Origin: Gnetum montanum
Taxonomy: Eukaryota > Streptophyta > Gnetopsida > Gnetales > Gnetaceae
NCBI GenBank assembly: GCA_015680685.1
Contig: MNCI01005518.1
Span: 59,899 to 123,898, forward strand
Length of the DNA: 64,000 nt
Direction: 5' to 3'
Shown here: positions 22,400-34,904 of the stretch, piece by piece
Position numbering within the stretch: position 1 is the first letter of the stretch
Layout of the letters: each line of letters starts with the position of its first letter
The notes under the pieces: model-generated
What the model saw: only the letters and a program-made list of their open reading frames with translations
What the model was told of the DNA's origin: nothing
Database searches by the model: none
Position numbers and translations under genes: made by a program

Positions 22400-25300
22400 C
22401 AAACCTAGGAGGGTTTTGGAGTAGCATGCTTTGCGAGAAAGGTTTGAATACCAACATTCAAATAGTGGAGGAGCTGGTCTTCAGTCATGTTGGCCTAGTC
22501 TACATCCCCAAGATTAACACTGGTGAGGATGTTGCTCTTGTTGATTTCACTCCATGTGGGTGGCTCATGTGAGAAGGTGGTAGTGGTTTCCTCCCTTGAG
22601 GCAGTAGTCATCTAATGAAGAGGGGAGTTTTCCACAATCATACTATCTACAAATAACTTGTAGAATTCTTCTACATTGATTCCCTTCATAAACAATTCCA
22701 ACCAACGTTGTTTTGTAGATTCATCTTGTAGCCATTTGAGGTAGGCAGTCCACTTAGCCTTGTATTATCTTTTATGATCCTTTTATGCTTGGACCCACTC
22801 AAGGACCCAAGTGCAATAGTCCTTCCATTCACTAGCCTTGCAATTTTATAGATCAATTTGAAGCTTCTATTTTTCTACCTCTCTAGCAAGAAAAACTTCT
22901 TCATGAATAGCATTCTAGTAGTGAGCCCAAGTTATTTTCTTGGTGAGCAAGGAGTCCCTGTTGGTCACTTGGACCTTCATGAACTCCTTGTGATCCTTAA
23001 GATCCTTTACCTCCTTTTTTAGTTTCTTGTTCTCCCTACTTAGCACAACAACTTGTTCCCATAGGAACTCATTGGAGCATCTACATTCCCACAAAGACTT
23101 TGCACATGAGAGTGCACATGAAGTGGTACCCTCATACACCTTATGTGGGACATTTACTATGTCAGGAGGTAGGGCAGGTAATGCATTGATCTCTATAGTC
23201 TAGTTTGGATCCCATCTCAACTTAGGCATTGTAACAATAATAAATAAACAACAAAATTAGATGCATAAAACTAGTTAGCAACTAAAAAATAGAAAATAAC
23301 AAAAATTATATAACCATTAAAAAAATGAAAACCAAAACATATAAACAATAAAGGAAAAATGAGTAAGAACTCTCACCAACTTCTAGAGTTATTTGTTTCA
23401 ATTGGTTGATCATATCATAAATTACACTTTGCATTAATTCAATTTTATTAGGGGTATCCATCCATGGTTGCATGTGGAATTTGGGGTTGCATGTGGAATT
23501 TGGATGTAGAAGCATCAACTTGACGTTTCAGAGCTACAACAAACATAATAAAAAATTAACAACTAATGACCAAGGTGAAAAATAATAACATTATATAAAA
23601 CCAAAAGCTACAAGTACCTAAAATACTCTCTAGTGTGATGGTAGGAGGTTCACCTAAGTGTGAATGTTCAAACAAGGCATTGAAGTTGTTCACTAGAGGA
23701 TGGGATAGGCCCTCATCCTTGTGATGTTACATTGCTTCCTCCTATTGATGCCTTCATTCCACATTGGCTATTTCTGTTGTTGCTGTAGCCTCCTCTTGAT
23801 GCTTTCGTTCCACCTCAATTACTTTCTCCTCTTGATGCTTTCATTCCACCTCGGTTACTTTCTCCTCTTGATGCCTTCATTTTCCTTGGTTATTACTATG
23901 ACCTCCTACTCTTGTTGCTTTCATGCAAGAACAACAACCACACAACATATAACAAGTTAACATATTTTGCCTACATTGCCAAAAATGTAACTTAAAATAT
24001 AACTTCAAAATAAAAACAAAAAATAAATAAAATGTACCTCTAATCCCATTTTGCACATGGTTGAGCTGAACGATCAACCTCCTCTTCATGGGCTCCTCTA
24101 AAATTGGCACTATCTCATCAACCAAAGGCCTCTTAATTTTTGCTCTAGTAGAATCCTTAGCTTTGGCAAGAAACATTTTGGCCTTTTCCATGTTCTCCTT
24201 CTAAACGTGGAGCCCCCTCCCCATGCTATCAAGGGATGCATAACATTTTCAACCAGAGCCTTTGATGCTAATGGAGAATGATTCATTCACATCTTTCGGT
24301 GGCTCCCGGGCATGTATGATCTAAACAACATCTGTTATTCAAGGCTTAGTGATTTGGGATGGATCTTGAGTCACCCATCATCCATTCTTCTCACTAGAAG
24401 GAAATCCAAAAATCTCTATAGATAAGCTACAAAGAATGTGTAATGCACATGGCATTTTATTGTAAGATTTTCTCAAAGCTTTAGGACTTCACTCTACAAC
24501 CTAGAAACCAAATGAGAAGCCTAGTTGAATTGGAAGCCCTTAGTTAGGACCTTCTTCATGGTCCACACCTACTTAATGTACATTATCTTTCCCTTTAAAA
24601 GAAACTTAGGAAACACAAAAGATTGAAATAGGGGATACATCTCTCTAGCCTCTGGAACTTGGAATTGGCTTAAAGAGAGCCCCTTATGAACATGACAAGT
24701 GTTTAACCACTCCTCAACTTCCTTTTGGTGATCCATCTTCTTTCTTGCTTTGGTGGTGATCATTGCACGCTCATTGGAAACACTAAAGAGGTCACAAAAG
24801 GTGGATTCATCAGCATCTAAGGTTATAATTGCATCATGAAAATAGGTGATAATCCTCTTGAATCCTTTGCTAGAGTCAATGATATTAATCATTTTTGTAG
24901 TGGAAATGACAGGGCTCGAGGCTATGAAGATGTCAAGTAGGCTTCCATAAATGATGCTTACTTGAATGGCCCTAGATGTATGATCGGCCAATCAATATTG
25001 GGTGTTTTCCAGCTCACCAAACTTGAGGGTTAACATCTCCTTAGTTCATCTTGAAGTGATTATAGTCACTTCAGCTGATGGAACAACTCCTAAACCATAA
25101 TAAAAATGGCCCAATAGTCTTCACATAGGTGCATCATGTAAAACAAAGAATAGAAAATATAGCCAAATTAAAACAAAACTAGTATAGCCATTTAAACAAC
25201 CAAAGCCTAAATAACTCAATAACCAAGAGATAACCAAAATCAACAAACCATATACTCACTTTACCTATATGATAAAGGCATCCTTGGAGCTCTAGGAGAT

Positions 25301-26045
25301 GGGTTCACTTCAGCATCATGGGATGGATTTTTCCACCTACTATTGATCATCGCATTTAATAGAAACCTCTTAAAGGACTTGAGATGATGCTTGGTATAAT
25401 TATCAAACTCATCCTTCAATTGGTTCATCATCTCAAGCCTTATTATTGGGCTTTTGGTGAACACCCCCATCGCTGTTTGGGCCAAGGGTAAAAGGTTGTC
25501 ATCCTTGATTATTTACCCTGTATTTGTAGGTAATTGAAATAACAAAAATTATTATAACTTCATAACCAAAGTAAAATAATAAATAAACTATAAACACAAA
25601 TTGCACATACCCTTCCATATGAAAGATAGTGCCTGGAGGATTCTAAAACAAGGTGTGCATATGATGGTGCATCAACAAGGTGTTATCCATGTGGTATAGG
25701 CATCTTTCCAATTTTTGATAATTTGCGAGTGCCCATAGTGGTGGTGTCATCATGTGCTTCACCCTCTACATGAACCTTATTATCATCAACTAGGAACTTG
25801 ATGATCATGTTGGAAGAGTGAGGCATGATGGTTTCAATAATGGTTGCCACTATTTTAGAAGCTAAGTGTGACCAAATCATCACACTAAAGTTTTGAAGTA
25901 GGTAGATCAAGGACTCCATTACTCTTGTTCTAATCCACAGTGAGCGGTTTGTCCACTCCATGTCAAGTGGTGGAGTGTTAGGACCAAGCATGTGGATGTA
26001 GCACCAAACATTGACTAGCTCTATGATGACCAAGATGGGCTTCAA
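22400..26045 (-). pseudogene. Spliced-looking coiled-coil gene of unknown function (insert X)
   Basis: Coding pieces on the minus strand are separated by short AT-rich stretches with plausible GT...AG borders, for example 25610 to 25518 (donor GTATGTGC, acceptor AAATACAG). Pieces in order: 26045-25613 (MEWTNRSLWIRTRVMESL), 25517-25260 (IRLEMMNQLKDEFDNYTKHHLKSF... in part), 25080-24569 (GFKRIITYFHDAIITLDADE; VEEWLNTCHVHKGLSL), 24190-24035 (MEKAKMFLAKAKDSTRAKIK), a repeat-containing piece 23890-23620, 23520-23370 (IELMQSVIYDMINQLKQITL), and 23220-22410, a coiled coil (SRENKKLKKEVKDLKDHKEF) ending in LLHYLNVGIQTFLAKHATP. Only scattered stops occur. I do not recognise the family. It may be a captured host gene or an ORF of a plant-specific mobile element. 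Confidence 0.4.
23730..23890 (-). repeat. 33-bp tandem repeat coding KHQEEKVIEVER-like units
   Basis: Four diverged 33-36-bp units (plus strand core CTCTTGATGCTTTCATTCCAC). On the minus strand they encode 11-12-residue charged repeats with stops at CGA-to-TGA positions. They lie within the coding region of insert X and would extend its coiled coil. Confidence 0.6.
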
Positions 26046-27900
26046 AAAGGCCTTGTACCATCCAACACATAACTATTACAACCTTGCAAACTGAAATCAA
26101 AACTTCATAACACTGAAAACATTACAACTACAACTACAACATCACATGAGCATAATGACCTATTTCTACAACTGAATAACACTTCAACATGAAAATAACA
26201 CTTAGGAAAGACACCAAATGGACTATTTCATAGTTGATAGAAATGGTAGTTAAAAAATGAGAGTGTGAAAATGACTATTTACAACTAAAAGCATGGAATT
26301 GACAATTTGAAATTGAAAATGTGAAAAGGATAGCATAGAACTAAAATTTCAGTTTTCATGTTAAATTTTATACTTAGAAAAATTTCAAAACACAACTAAG
26401 CTCATAAGCCAAAATTTAATGTAATTGACCAACAACACCAAAACTGGATTGACCACAGTAAATAATAGGGAAAAATTATCAATTTTTTTAAAATTTAATC
26501 CAAAACACCTCTAAAACCTTTTTAAAATCTTAGCCTATCCCTAGGATCATGGGATGTTGATGGAAATTTTTTTTGAAAGTCCCAATGTTGCCCATCTTCA
26601 CAAGGGTGAATGCGTAATAGCCTTAAGACCTTGATTTCATGCGACCTTATAGAAACATCCATAAAAATTTAATTGCTTAACAAAATTCAATGATTCCATA
26701 GTCATTGGAATCATAAAACCATGAATTATAACTCCATAATAAGAAAACATAAATATTCTTGACCAAAATTTCAAAATAAATTACAAAATTGATCTAACCA
26801 TGGTCATCTTAACTGAAAACCCAATTTGTGCGAGTCAACAGAAACACCCGTTGGAAGCAAACCATTCATCGAAATTCAATGATTCTATATTTTTTGCAAT
26901 CCTTGAATGATGAACTAAACATCCATGACCTTAAAAATTCATGACCTTTTACCAGAGAAAAAAAATACCAAACTTATTCTAGAAAATAGCCAAAACTTGA
27001 AAACCCACTTGACACAACCTAATGGAAACATCCTTAACAAATTATCCGTAAGGAAAAATCAAGTGGTTCAAAAATATAATCAACTAGAAAATAGTAGAAA
27101 TTGATCACATAGCCTTGAATAATAAAATTTCTCAAAAATTTCCTTAAAAGAAAAATTCACAAATGGAATTGCTTTTTGGGTGGAAAAAAGCAGAAAACCC
27201 ATGGAATTCATGGAAAATATCATTTTTTGCACAATGAAAAGACAATAAAAAATCCAAGTAATGCCAAAAATGAGTATACATGACATAAACCTACAATGGG
27301 ATTTTTACAAAATCACAAACTAACAAACATACAAGTCTAGATATGAAAAATGGAATAAATGACATAAACCCAATAAATGAAATACATGGAATAAATGGGA
27401 AAAATAGGTAAGGATGTGTACATGGGAAGAATAGTGGTAGAACCTTCTTCAATCTTGGGATAGGGAAGGTGTGATAGGCCATGAGAAACTACATCTACCT
27501 CCTCCAAGTTAGGGTTCTTCATGGGTGCCTTCTTTCTTGATAGGTAGTAGAAGAATGGCATAGAAAACATTGAAAAACCTTTGAATTCTAGTAGTCCTAG
27601 GATGACTACATAGGCATTGGTGAGTGGAATGACTATGAATATGCTAGGGTTGGTAGTAGTTGTAGGCATAGAGCTCACAACTTGGGCTCAACAACTAGGA
27701 AGGATGAAAGAAAAATGATTTTTACAAGTTTGGAACATGAGAATCCACTGAAACCTAGGTGCCTACCTTGGAATCTTGGTTTCCTTACACTAATCCCACT
27801 TCAATTAGTGAAGGAATTATCAACTAAGACTATTCTTGGTTGAAGAAGTTCTATTCCATTCCAAACTTCCTAAATCCTTGTGGGCCCTGCTAGGTTCTAA
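26046..27900. repeat. Non-coding, AT-rich part of insert X with weak ~190-bp periodicity
   Basis: No gene is readable. Between about 26530 and 27070 a module recurs about every 180-190 bp: GAAACATCC-like start near 26650, 26840 and 27025, followed by AATTCAATGATTC or its variant. The rest, to 27900, shows no clear structure. Confidence 0.35.
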
Positions 27901-30300
27901 TTAAACAAGCCTATTTGATGACTACACTAGGATTTTGGGCTGCCAAACATGACTACATTGGAAGCTTAAATCATGGGAACCTTGGGATAACTGCTATATC
28001 CCATTTACCTTCAAAACCCAACCCTAGTTCTCCATCCATGCCAAAAAACCTCATGATCAAGATGTGTAAGATGTTGTTGACATCTCAACAAGTTGAACTA
28101 CAAAAAGCCATAAAATTCATGGGAAAATTTAGTATTCCATGAGACTATGTTGATGTGGAGGTTGACCATGTTGGCCTGGGGTAGTCAAATGGAATATGAT
28201 GCATTCCACTATTTCCCATTAATCCATCTACACTATACATAAACAAACAAAACCTCTAACAAAAATTAGTACCTTAGGGTTGGAGTTAGCAGTCCTAGGG
28301 CATTGAAATGGCATCAAATATTGCTACAAAATGGATAATTGGTGTGACTACATTGGGCAATATCATGACTACATTAGCCTAGTGTAGTCAAAGATTGAAT
28401 AGATCATTTCCAACTTACCCAGCCACCAATTGACTTCAAACCTCCATGCCATCTTCCCAAACCCTAGCCAAAGCTCTCAACAACCTCAAAACTTTGTCAC
28501 ATTTACCAAATGATGTAAACAACTGATTAAAATTCATGACTATACTAGCCTAGTGTAGTTACAAGGTTCATGGATGGGATTGATAATAAAAATCATGATA
28601 CACCTCTAAAAATTCACTTTAGAGCCTTGACACCTCCTTAAGATCCTCGGTGACCTCAGACTATTGACCAATCAACCAAAAGTTGTACAAAAGCTCATCA
28701 AAAGTTATTTTCCAAGTGTGACTATACTAGGAAATGCCATAATTATGCTAGACTAGCATAGTCATTGGTAGTGCCTAGGATAGTCCACTCAGAAATGTCA
28801 AACAAATTATTTGCAAGTCTAGATCCACCTCCAGAGACCTCAGGACCATGCCAAATTGCAGATAGAAGAAAAAATTTGTCATTTCCCATCCGAAAATGTA
28901 TTTTCCAAGAGTTACAATGTTGGGATAGTATAGTCAACCTACAAACCTCTACACAAGTTATTTCCCAATCAACCCCACTTCTCGAGAATGTCAAAACCTA
29001 GTTAAGTTGAAAACTAAGAGAAAAATTACAACTTTTCCATTTTTGACATTTTCCAACCCCATCTATGCTGGGTATTTCATGATTACACTAGGCCAGTATA
29101 GTCACTGATAGAGCCTAGTGTAGTCCACCTAAAATTAGTCAAAAGTTACTACAAAAAGCTCAAAATTCATCTTTGGAAGCCTTGGGATCCTTCTGGAGCC
29201 AATTTTAGCCATAAAATCTAGTATTTTCCATGTTTTAAACCTTAACTACCTTGAAATTTTCATGGCTACATAGGTCCAATGTAGTTACTAGTAGAGCCTA
29301 GCATTGTCCACTTGGAAAAGCCCAAAAACATGCTAGAAATAACCAAAACTAACTCCTAGAAAGACCTAGAACCTTGCCAGAGCATGTTGAGACCTTGAAA
29401 CCTTAGGAAATGAGTCAAAATACATCATTTTCATCCCAAACCTCTCAAATACACTAGAAATTGCATGCCTATGGTAGGCAATGTAGTCAAGAGGTATTTG
29501 GCCATCCCAAGGCCCAAGAAGCCACAAAAACTAACAATTTGACATGAAAACCCTAGGCAGTAGCACTAGTCTTCCTTGATGTCCATTAGCATGACCAATT
29601 GGGCAAGGAAACTCATCAAAACTCATTTTCCATGCATGACTATGTTGGGGAGGCTTGCAACTATGTTGGCCCAAGGTAGTCACAGTAGGAACCCATTTTG
29701 TGACAACAACAACTAGCGTTATACCATTTAGAATGGCCCAAAAATGACTTAGAAAGCCAAAAACCCTATTCCACCTCATATAACGGTAATTTCTCCTTAT
29801 TTCAATCATAAATATATCTAATTTTTCATGACTATTTTGGAACCATGGTTGACTATGTTGGCCTAGCATAGGCAAATGGGAAATATCATAAAATCTACTT
29901 TTGTTGTCCAAATTTAACTCCAAATAGCCAATTCAATTCTCCAACAACCTTGTGCTAACCTAAGAAGCTATAAGAGCACTGTGAAAAATTTTGGGATCTT
30001 ATTAATTCATTTATTCCATGTGGCTATGCTAGGGCCTTTCATGACTACTCTAGCCCAGCATAGTCATCAATGGAAATATGTTTTTCAACCTTTTGAGAGG
30101 TGGAAATAGTGCCAAAATTTGCCAATCTTTAGTACCAATTCCGTGCACTAGTTTTATGGACCATCAGAACCCCAAAAGTGACCATAATTATCCTAGGAAA
30201 ATTTCCATGAGTGTTGACTATACTGAGGAATGCATGACTATGCTGGGCGAACGTAATCACCAGTAGAGCCTGTCATAAGAAAAAGTATCAATGTTACCTC
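27900..30300. repeat. Degenerate array of ~190-bp repeats with palindromic GACTA...TAGTC core
   Basis: A core of the form GACTACACTAGCCTAGTGTAGTC recurs with substitutions near 27920, 28145, 28345, 28535, 28730, 28925, 29080, 29265, 29470, 29640, 29835, 30025 and 30220. Spacing is mostly 160-230 bp. Many cores are near-palindromes (e.g. 28535-28560, 29080-29105, 30035-30065). Flanking text such as CCAAAA, CCTTGG and CAACCTCAAAACTTTG-like pieces is also shared. The array has no long ORF. Confidence 0.55.
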
Positions 30301-30363
30301 AAAATAGCCTTGGAAGGACCTCCTCATGTGCCCAAACTCCCCTGGAAACCTTGTAGTCTTATA

Positions 30364-30715
30364 TCATGGCCCACTAAGGCCTAACACTAGAAAAATCTAA
30401 TCTAATTTGACCAATATTCATCAAGTTTTATCACATGTATTTTGTTTTGATAGATTTGATCTTGTTTCATGTTGTTTTAACTTGTTTTCATCTTGTTGTG
30501 CATTGTTGACTTCCATTATCATCAGTTGATCTCATCCAACCTCTACATGATGTTAGTTTCATCACATTTATCTTTGTTTTTTATTATGACCTCTATTGAT
30601 TCCTGTTCAGCCTTTAATTGGTGTTAAGTGATGGGGTTTGACCATCCTTTAACACCATGTAACCATGGCTTGCCAAGGCCTTAAACTAATAACATGGCCT
30701 GGTAAGGCCTTAAAA
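30364..30715 (+). repeat. CCATGGCCTT tandem repeat, right part (G2 spacer)
   Basis: Holds diverged units related to those at 21727-21905, including ATGGCCCACTAAGGCCTAA and CATGGCTTGCCAAGGCCTTA. T/TTGATCTTG-rich sequence fills the gaps. It continues into G2 pol at about 31050. Confidence 0.45.
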
Positions 30716-31049
30716 TGGAAAAATTGTAACTTTATTTTCTAGATTTGATCTTATTTTCCATGTTTTTATGGTGCTTCAACTTGTTTTGACTTTATTTGAC
30801 CTTGTTTGTCCTATATTCCATCTTATTTATCTTCACCTACATCCATAGCCTTGGTTGATCTTGCTTGCATTTTGTTTGACATTGGAATAACATGTGTTTG
30901 CATATTTACTATGGTATTTTACATCATTATAGCGTTATTTACTCATTCTTACCCAAGTGCCACTTAATGTAGTTATGGTTGATATGTAGGATTGGAGTAT
31001 GAACACCTAGAAGAAAACTAGTTTACCTTTGAACCTATAGGAACCTCAT

Positions 31050-32660
31050 GGTGATGTTGAATGATGTATTGATCCTACTTGCTTAGATCTTGCTCTTGAG
31101 AGTCTTTTCAATTACATAGCTTCTATAGAAAAACCTCTAGAATGTCTTGAAAATCTAGTTAAAATCATTGACCTTGAGGTTGGTGACATTACTAAAGACT
31201 CTCTAGTTAAGGTTCCTGTCATGACACATATTGGTAAGGAGAAAACACTAAATCTAAGTTCCTCAATGGAACCTCAACAAGCTCAAGTCATTGCCAAGGT
31301 CCTACAAGATAACATTAAGGCATTTTCCTTATCATATGAAGATATGCCAGGTCTAGACCCATGTTTAGTCCAACATAACATCACACTTAATCCTAGCATT
31401 AGATCAATGAAGCAAAAGGTTTGTAAGATTGGACCTGATTTGGCCTTAGAAGTTCATAATGAAATCACAAAACTATACCATGTTGGCTTCATTAGAGCTA
31501 TTGATTATGTAGAATGGATGTCCAACATATTAGTAGTCCTTAAGAAAAACAAGATTATTTACATTTGCATAGATTTCCAAGACCTAAATAAGGCAACTAT
31601 AAAGGATGATTTTCCTTTGCCTAGTATTGATCAACTTATCAGTACTACAACAAGACATGCCTTATTATCCTTCATGGATGGATTTTCGAGATAAAACCAA
31701 ATTAGGATTAACCTAGAGCATCAACTTAATATGACCTTCATGATTCCTTGGGGTACCTTTTTTTGTAGCATGATGTCCTTTGGCCTAAAGAACACAAGAG
31801 CAACCTACCAAAGAGCTATGATGTATATCTTTAGTGATTATATGCTAGGTTTGCTTAATAATTATGTAGATGATATAGTTGTTAAGTCCAAAGTGGCCAA
31901 TGATCATACAAGTGACCTTGACCTTATGTTAAAATGATGTTTCAAATATGAGCTTAGGCTTAATCCCAAAAAGTATGTCTTTGGTGTCAAAATTAGTAAG
32001 ATTCTTGGCTTTGTAGTGTCCAAGGTAGGAATACATGTTGATTCTAATAAGGTTAAGGCCATATCCAACTTAGCAATACCAACTAACCTTAAGGAGCTTT
32101 AGGGATTGCAAGGAAAATTATAGTTTATGTCTAGGTTCATCGTTAGGCTTATGAATAAGTTATAACCCATGAAACACTTGTTTAAGAAAGGGGTTCACAA
32201 TAAGTGGATGGCTCAATGCCAAGAAGTCTTTGAAAACCTTAAGCAAGAGTTTGCACAACTACTGATAGTCTATTCTCCACGAGAGAATAAACCATTTTAC
32301 ATCTACCTTGTTATCTCTAATACATCTATTACCTCCCTACTTTGTCAAAAATGAGATGATGAAGTAGAGTTACCCATATACTTAAGCCATGCATTAGTTG
32401 CCCATGAGACCTAATACACTAAAGTAGATAAGCATTGTCTAGCACTAGTCTTCTCATTGAAGAAGTGGAGACACTACCTCTTTAGGATGTAGGTTAGCAT
32501 CATTGGCAAAGATAACGTGCTTAGAGCCATATTGATCAATATATATGAAAGTAGCCATATAGCCTATTGGAAAGCCATAACAACAGAATTTGACCTTCGT
32601 TATATTTCTCAAGCTTCAACAAAAGGTCAAGCTATCATCATGTAACTTATTGTTTCACTA
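31050..32660 (+). pseudogene. Ty3/gypsy reverse transcriptase (G2)
   Basis: One frame carries the whole domain with about ten stops. N-terminal: DPTCLDLALESLFNYIAS, then MPGLDPCLVQH. Palm motifs: ICIDFQDLNKATIKDDFPLP (motif A with its Asp), the primer-grip side LLSFMDGFSR, MSFGLKNTRATYQRAM, and the catalytic YVDD at 31863-31874 in NNYVDDIVVKS. Thumb/connection: LGFVVSKVGIHVD, LKELxGLQGKL, then MKHLFKKGVHNKW and the first RNase H region (LPIYLSHALVAHE). The enzyme copies element RNA into DNA. Lineage features point to Tat. The catalytic Asp pair survives but the frame does not. Confidence 0.85.
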
Positions 32661-32672
32661 GTAGATAACCAT

Positions 32673-33120
32673 GTGAGCATAGACCCTGAATTCCTAGATG
32701 AACACTTCAACATCATTAGCCAAGTGCTTGAGGGTTATGAGGTGGTCATGTACTTTGAAAAAGCTTCAACTTCCCATGGGGTTAGTGTTGTTACCATCAT
32801 TGCATTCCCATCTAATGAAATCCAACCCTTCGCTTATTGTTTTGAATTTCCTTGTATCAACAATATAGCAGAGTATGAAAGTTTGATTAGAGGGATGATG
32901 ATAGCTCATGACCAAGGAATAAAAAGCTTAATGATCAAAGGTGATTCACAACTTGCGATCAACCAGGTAACCAAGGTTTATGCATGTAAATCTAAACATT
33001 TACAATCTTACTGTGACCTAGGAAAGAAATTGCTACAACAATTTATAGACATTGATATCCAACATGTACATTGAACTGAGAACACTATAGCCGATGTAAT
33101 TGCAACACTAGCCCTTAGTG
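32673..33120 (+). pseudogene. Ty3/gypsy second RNase H domain (G2)
   Basis: Same frame as the RT. Readable: VVMYFEKASTSHGVSVV (the family FDG start is changed), CINNIAEYESLIRGMMIAHDQGIKSLMIKGDSQLAIN, and ENTIADVIATLA near 33080-33110. This archaeal-type duplicate RNase H after the connection domain is a Tat-lineage mark. One stop (33072-33074) and a first catalytic Asp that is not visible indicate loss of activity. Confidence 0.75.
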
Positions 33121-33129
33121 TGATGCTAG

Positions 33130-33620
33130 ATGTTTAGAAAGTTTTCCACCTTGACTGTGGACTATGCCATTTCCATCATGCAAAGCATTAAGGAAACCTT
33201 TGTGGCCATAGTTCATACTGATTTCCCAAATGAGTGGTATGATGATATCAAATTTTACCTTTTCTAAGGTGAACCTTCACAAGGCCTGACTACTGCTCCA
33301 AAGGACGTTGTATGTAAAAAATCAAAACAATATGTCATAGTAGGTGATAATACATTATGTCAACGATCCTATGATGACAGATTGTTAGTGTGCTTAGGTA
33401 AAATCAAAGCTCAAATAGTCCTAGAGTAGGTTCATGAGGGTGTCTATGAGGGACATAAAGGACCTAGATCCATGGCTTCTAAAATTAGGTGGTTAGGCTA
33501 TTACTAGCCCTATATGAAAAGTGGCTGACTATAGAAGGTTAAAACTTATGATACATGCCAATGACATGGCAACCTTATACATGTATCACAAACTGAGTTA
33601 CATATCACTCAGATTACTTA
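33130..33620 (+). pseudogene. G2 RNase H-integrase connector, strongly decayed
   Basis: Fragments in several frames (for example VHEGVYEGHKG-like near 33430 and CHGNLIHVSQTELHIT-like near 33565) represent the integrase N-terminal zinc region. Too broken for residue-level statements. Confidence 0.5.
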
Positions 33621-33624
33621 GTTG

Positions 33625-34440
33625 ATTCAACAATCCTAGTTGGATATCATTGGATCTATAATGCAAAAATATTCTAAAGGGAATAGTTTTATCATCACTA
33701 CAACTGAATACTTCACAAAGCGAAATAAAGTTGTTGTCCTAAGAAGGAAAACATTTGAACAAGTCTATATATTTATACTAGATAAAATAGTAGCTTATTT
33801 TGGAATACCTATGACCATAATCATAGATAATAGACCATAATTTAGTAGCCAAGAAATGAAATTTTTTTTTCATGACCTAGGCATTAAGCACACTTTCTCA
33901 TCACCACACTACCCTCAAGCCAATGGACAAGCTAAAGCTAGTAACAAGTCCATCGTAAACTTGCTTAAAAAGATGTTGAATAATAGGAAGTGCAAGTGGC
34001 ATGAGTGGCTTGTCCATGCAATTTCGGCCTACAAAACAACATTTCAAATGATATTTGGTGTAATTCCTTATATCCTAATTTATGGTTCTAAAGTTGTTTG
34101 ACCTCTTGAATTGTATGTGCCATTGCTCTGAGTAGCCTTATTGTATTTCATCAATGATGAACAAAGAAAGGAGCTATGTACCATGGACTTGGACTTGGTG
34201 GAGGAGTAGTAGGTGTAGATGCTTACTCATGTTAAGTAATACTAGGAGAGGCAAAAGTGGAAACACCATCATAACCTGAGCAAATGCAAGATCAAGGAAG
34301 GTGACCTAGTCCTCAAGGCTATTTTTGAGCATGTGGACATATTCTTAGGCAATTAGAAAGGACCTTTCTTGGTCACCAAGGCTTATGGCAATGGAGCTTT
34401 CCAAATAGCAGATATGGATGGGAATGAGTTGGTCAATCTA
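33625..34440 (+). pseudogene. Ty3/gypsy integrase core and C-terminus (G2)
   Basis: Core domain in a single frame with few stops: LDIIGSI holds the first catalytic Asp (33643-33645), IIIDNRP the second (33826-33828). The expected Glu is a Lys codon: NGQAKASNKS (AAA at 33934-33936), so the DDE triad is broken. The core continues through WHEWLVHAISAYKTTF and VIPYILIYGSKVV. After a stop at 34099 the C-terminal part reads LPYFINDEQRKELC-like and, near 34400, GNGAFQIADMDGNELVN, the usual end of Tat integrases. Confidence 0.8.
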
Positions 34441-34499
34441 GTTAATCATTCCTATATAAAGGCCTACTACATGTTGCCAATTGACAACCTCAATAGTTA

Positions 34500-34900
34500 A
34501 TAAAAAGTGAGCTTACATGACCTTTCTTCATCTTTTGCACAATAGGGAAACTGCTAAACTTTGCAAAATATGTGACCTTTGTTAGCCTCATTTTTTGGTT
34601 ATTCTGTATGACCTTATGCATTGTATTATAACAACATGCTTTCTTTGATTTTTTTTCTTGGCCTCTTAGATTTATGCTTGCATGATGTAGCCTAGAGTCA
34701 TCACAAAGGTGTAACTCATCATGGTAGCAACTCACTACATGATCTCAATAAGTAAGATTCAGTGATTTCATCCTATTGTGTCAAGAGTGATTATACCATT
34801 TCTATACTATTGTCGTTTCCTTAAACTCAACCTCATAGCCTGATTTTAACCTTCCTTACCTTAAGAAATAATGTTGATATATGTTTGACACTCATGCATT
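34500..34900 (+). other. Non-coding right end of G2
   Basis: No coding sequence and no sequence alignable by eye to 16320-17990. The G2 3' LTR, if present at all, is here in truncated form. Confidence 0.35.
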
Positions 34901-34904
34901 ATGG

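Larger units (their letters stand above)
21950..30330 (-). mobile_element. Insert X: unclassified element or transposed segment inside G2
   Basis: The block separates two halves of the G2 spacer tandem repeat and lies between G2 protease and G2 RT. It contains a minus-strand, intron-containing coding region (22400-26045), a long non-coding region and an array of about 190-bp repeats (26500-30300). No LTRs, terminal inverted repeats or target duplication could be identified, so the ends are estimates and its class is unknown. Confidence 0.4.
16320..34900 (+). mobile_element. G2: Ty3/gypsy (Tat-type) retrotransposon nested in copia C1
   Basis: Plus-strand element with gag (about 18780-20500), protease (20660-21200), RT (31050-32400), RNase H (32673-33120) and integrase (33600-34440), lying between the copia integrase and the copia RNase H. 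Between protease and RT it is split by insert X. I could not find a matching LTR pair: the left 1.6 kb (16320-17960) looks like LTR/leader but has no obvious partner before 34900, so the right end may be truncated. Junction positions are therefore approximate (about 16318 and 34860-34915). Confidence 0.6.

Noticed and set aside
23721-23960. Plus-strand repeat ORF (FHLGYFLLLM units)
   Set aside because: Antisense of the 33-bp repeats, which read better as a charged coiled coil on the minus strand.
28743-29001. Pair of overlapping ORFs on opposite strands
   Set aside because: They lie in the ~190-bp repeat array and differ between repeat units; no protein family recognised.
34500-34900. G2 3' LTR
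   Set aside because: No similarity by eye to 16320-17990 and no terminal motif.
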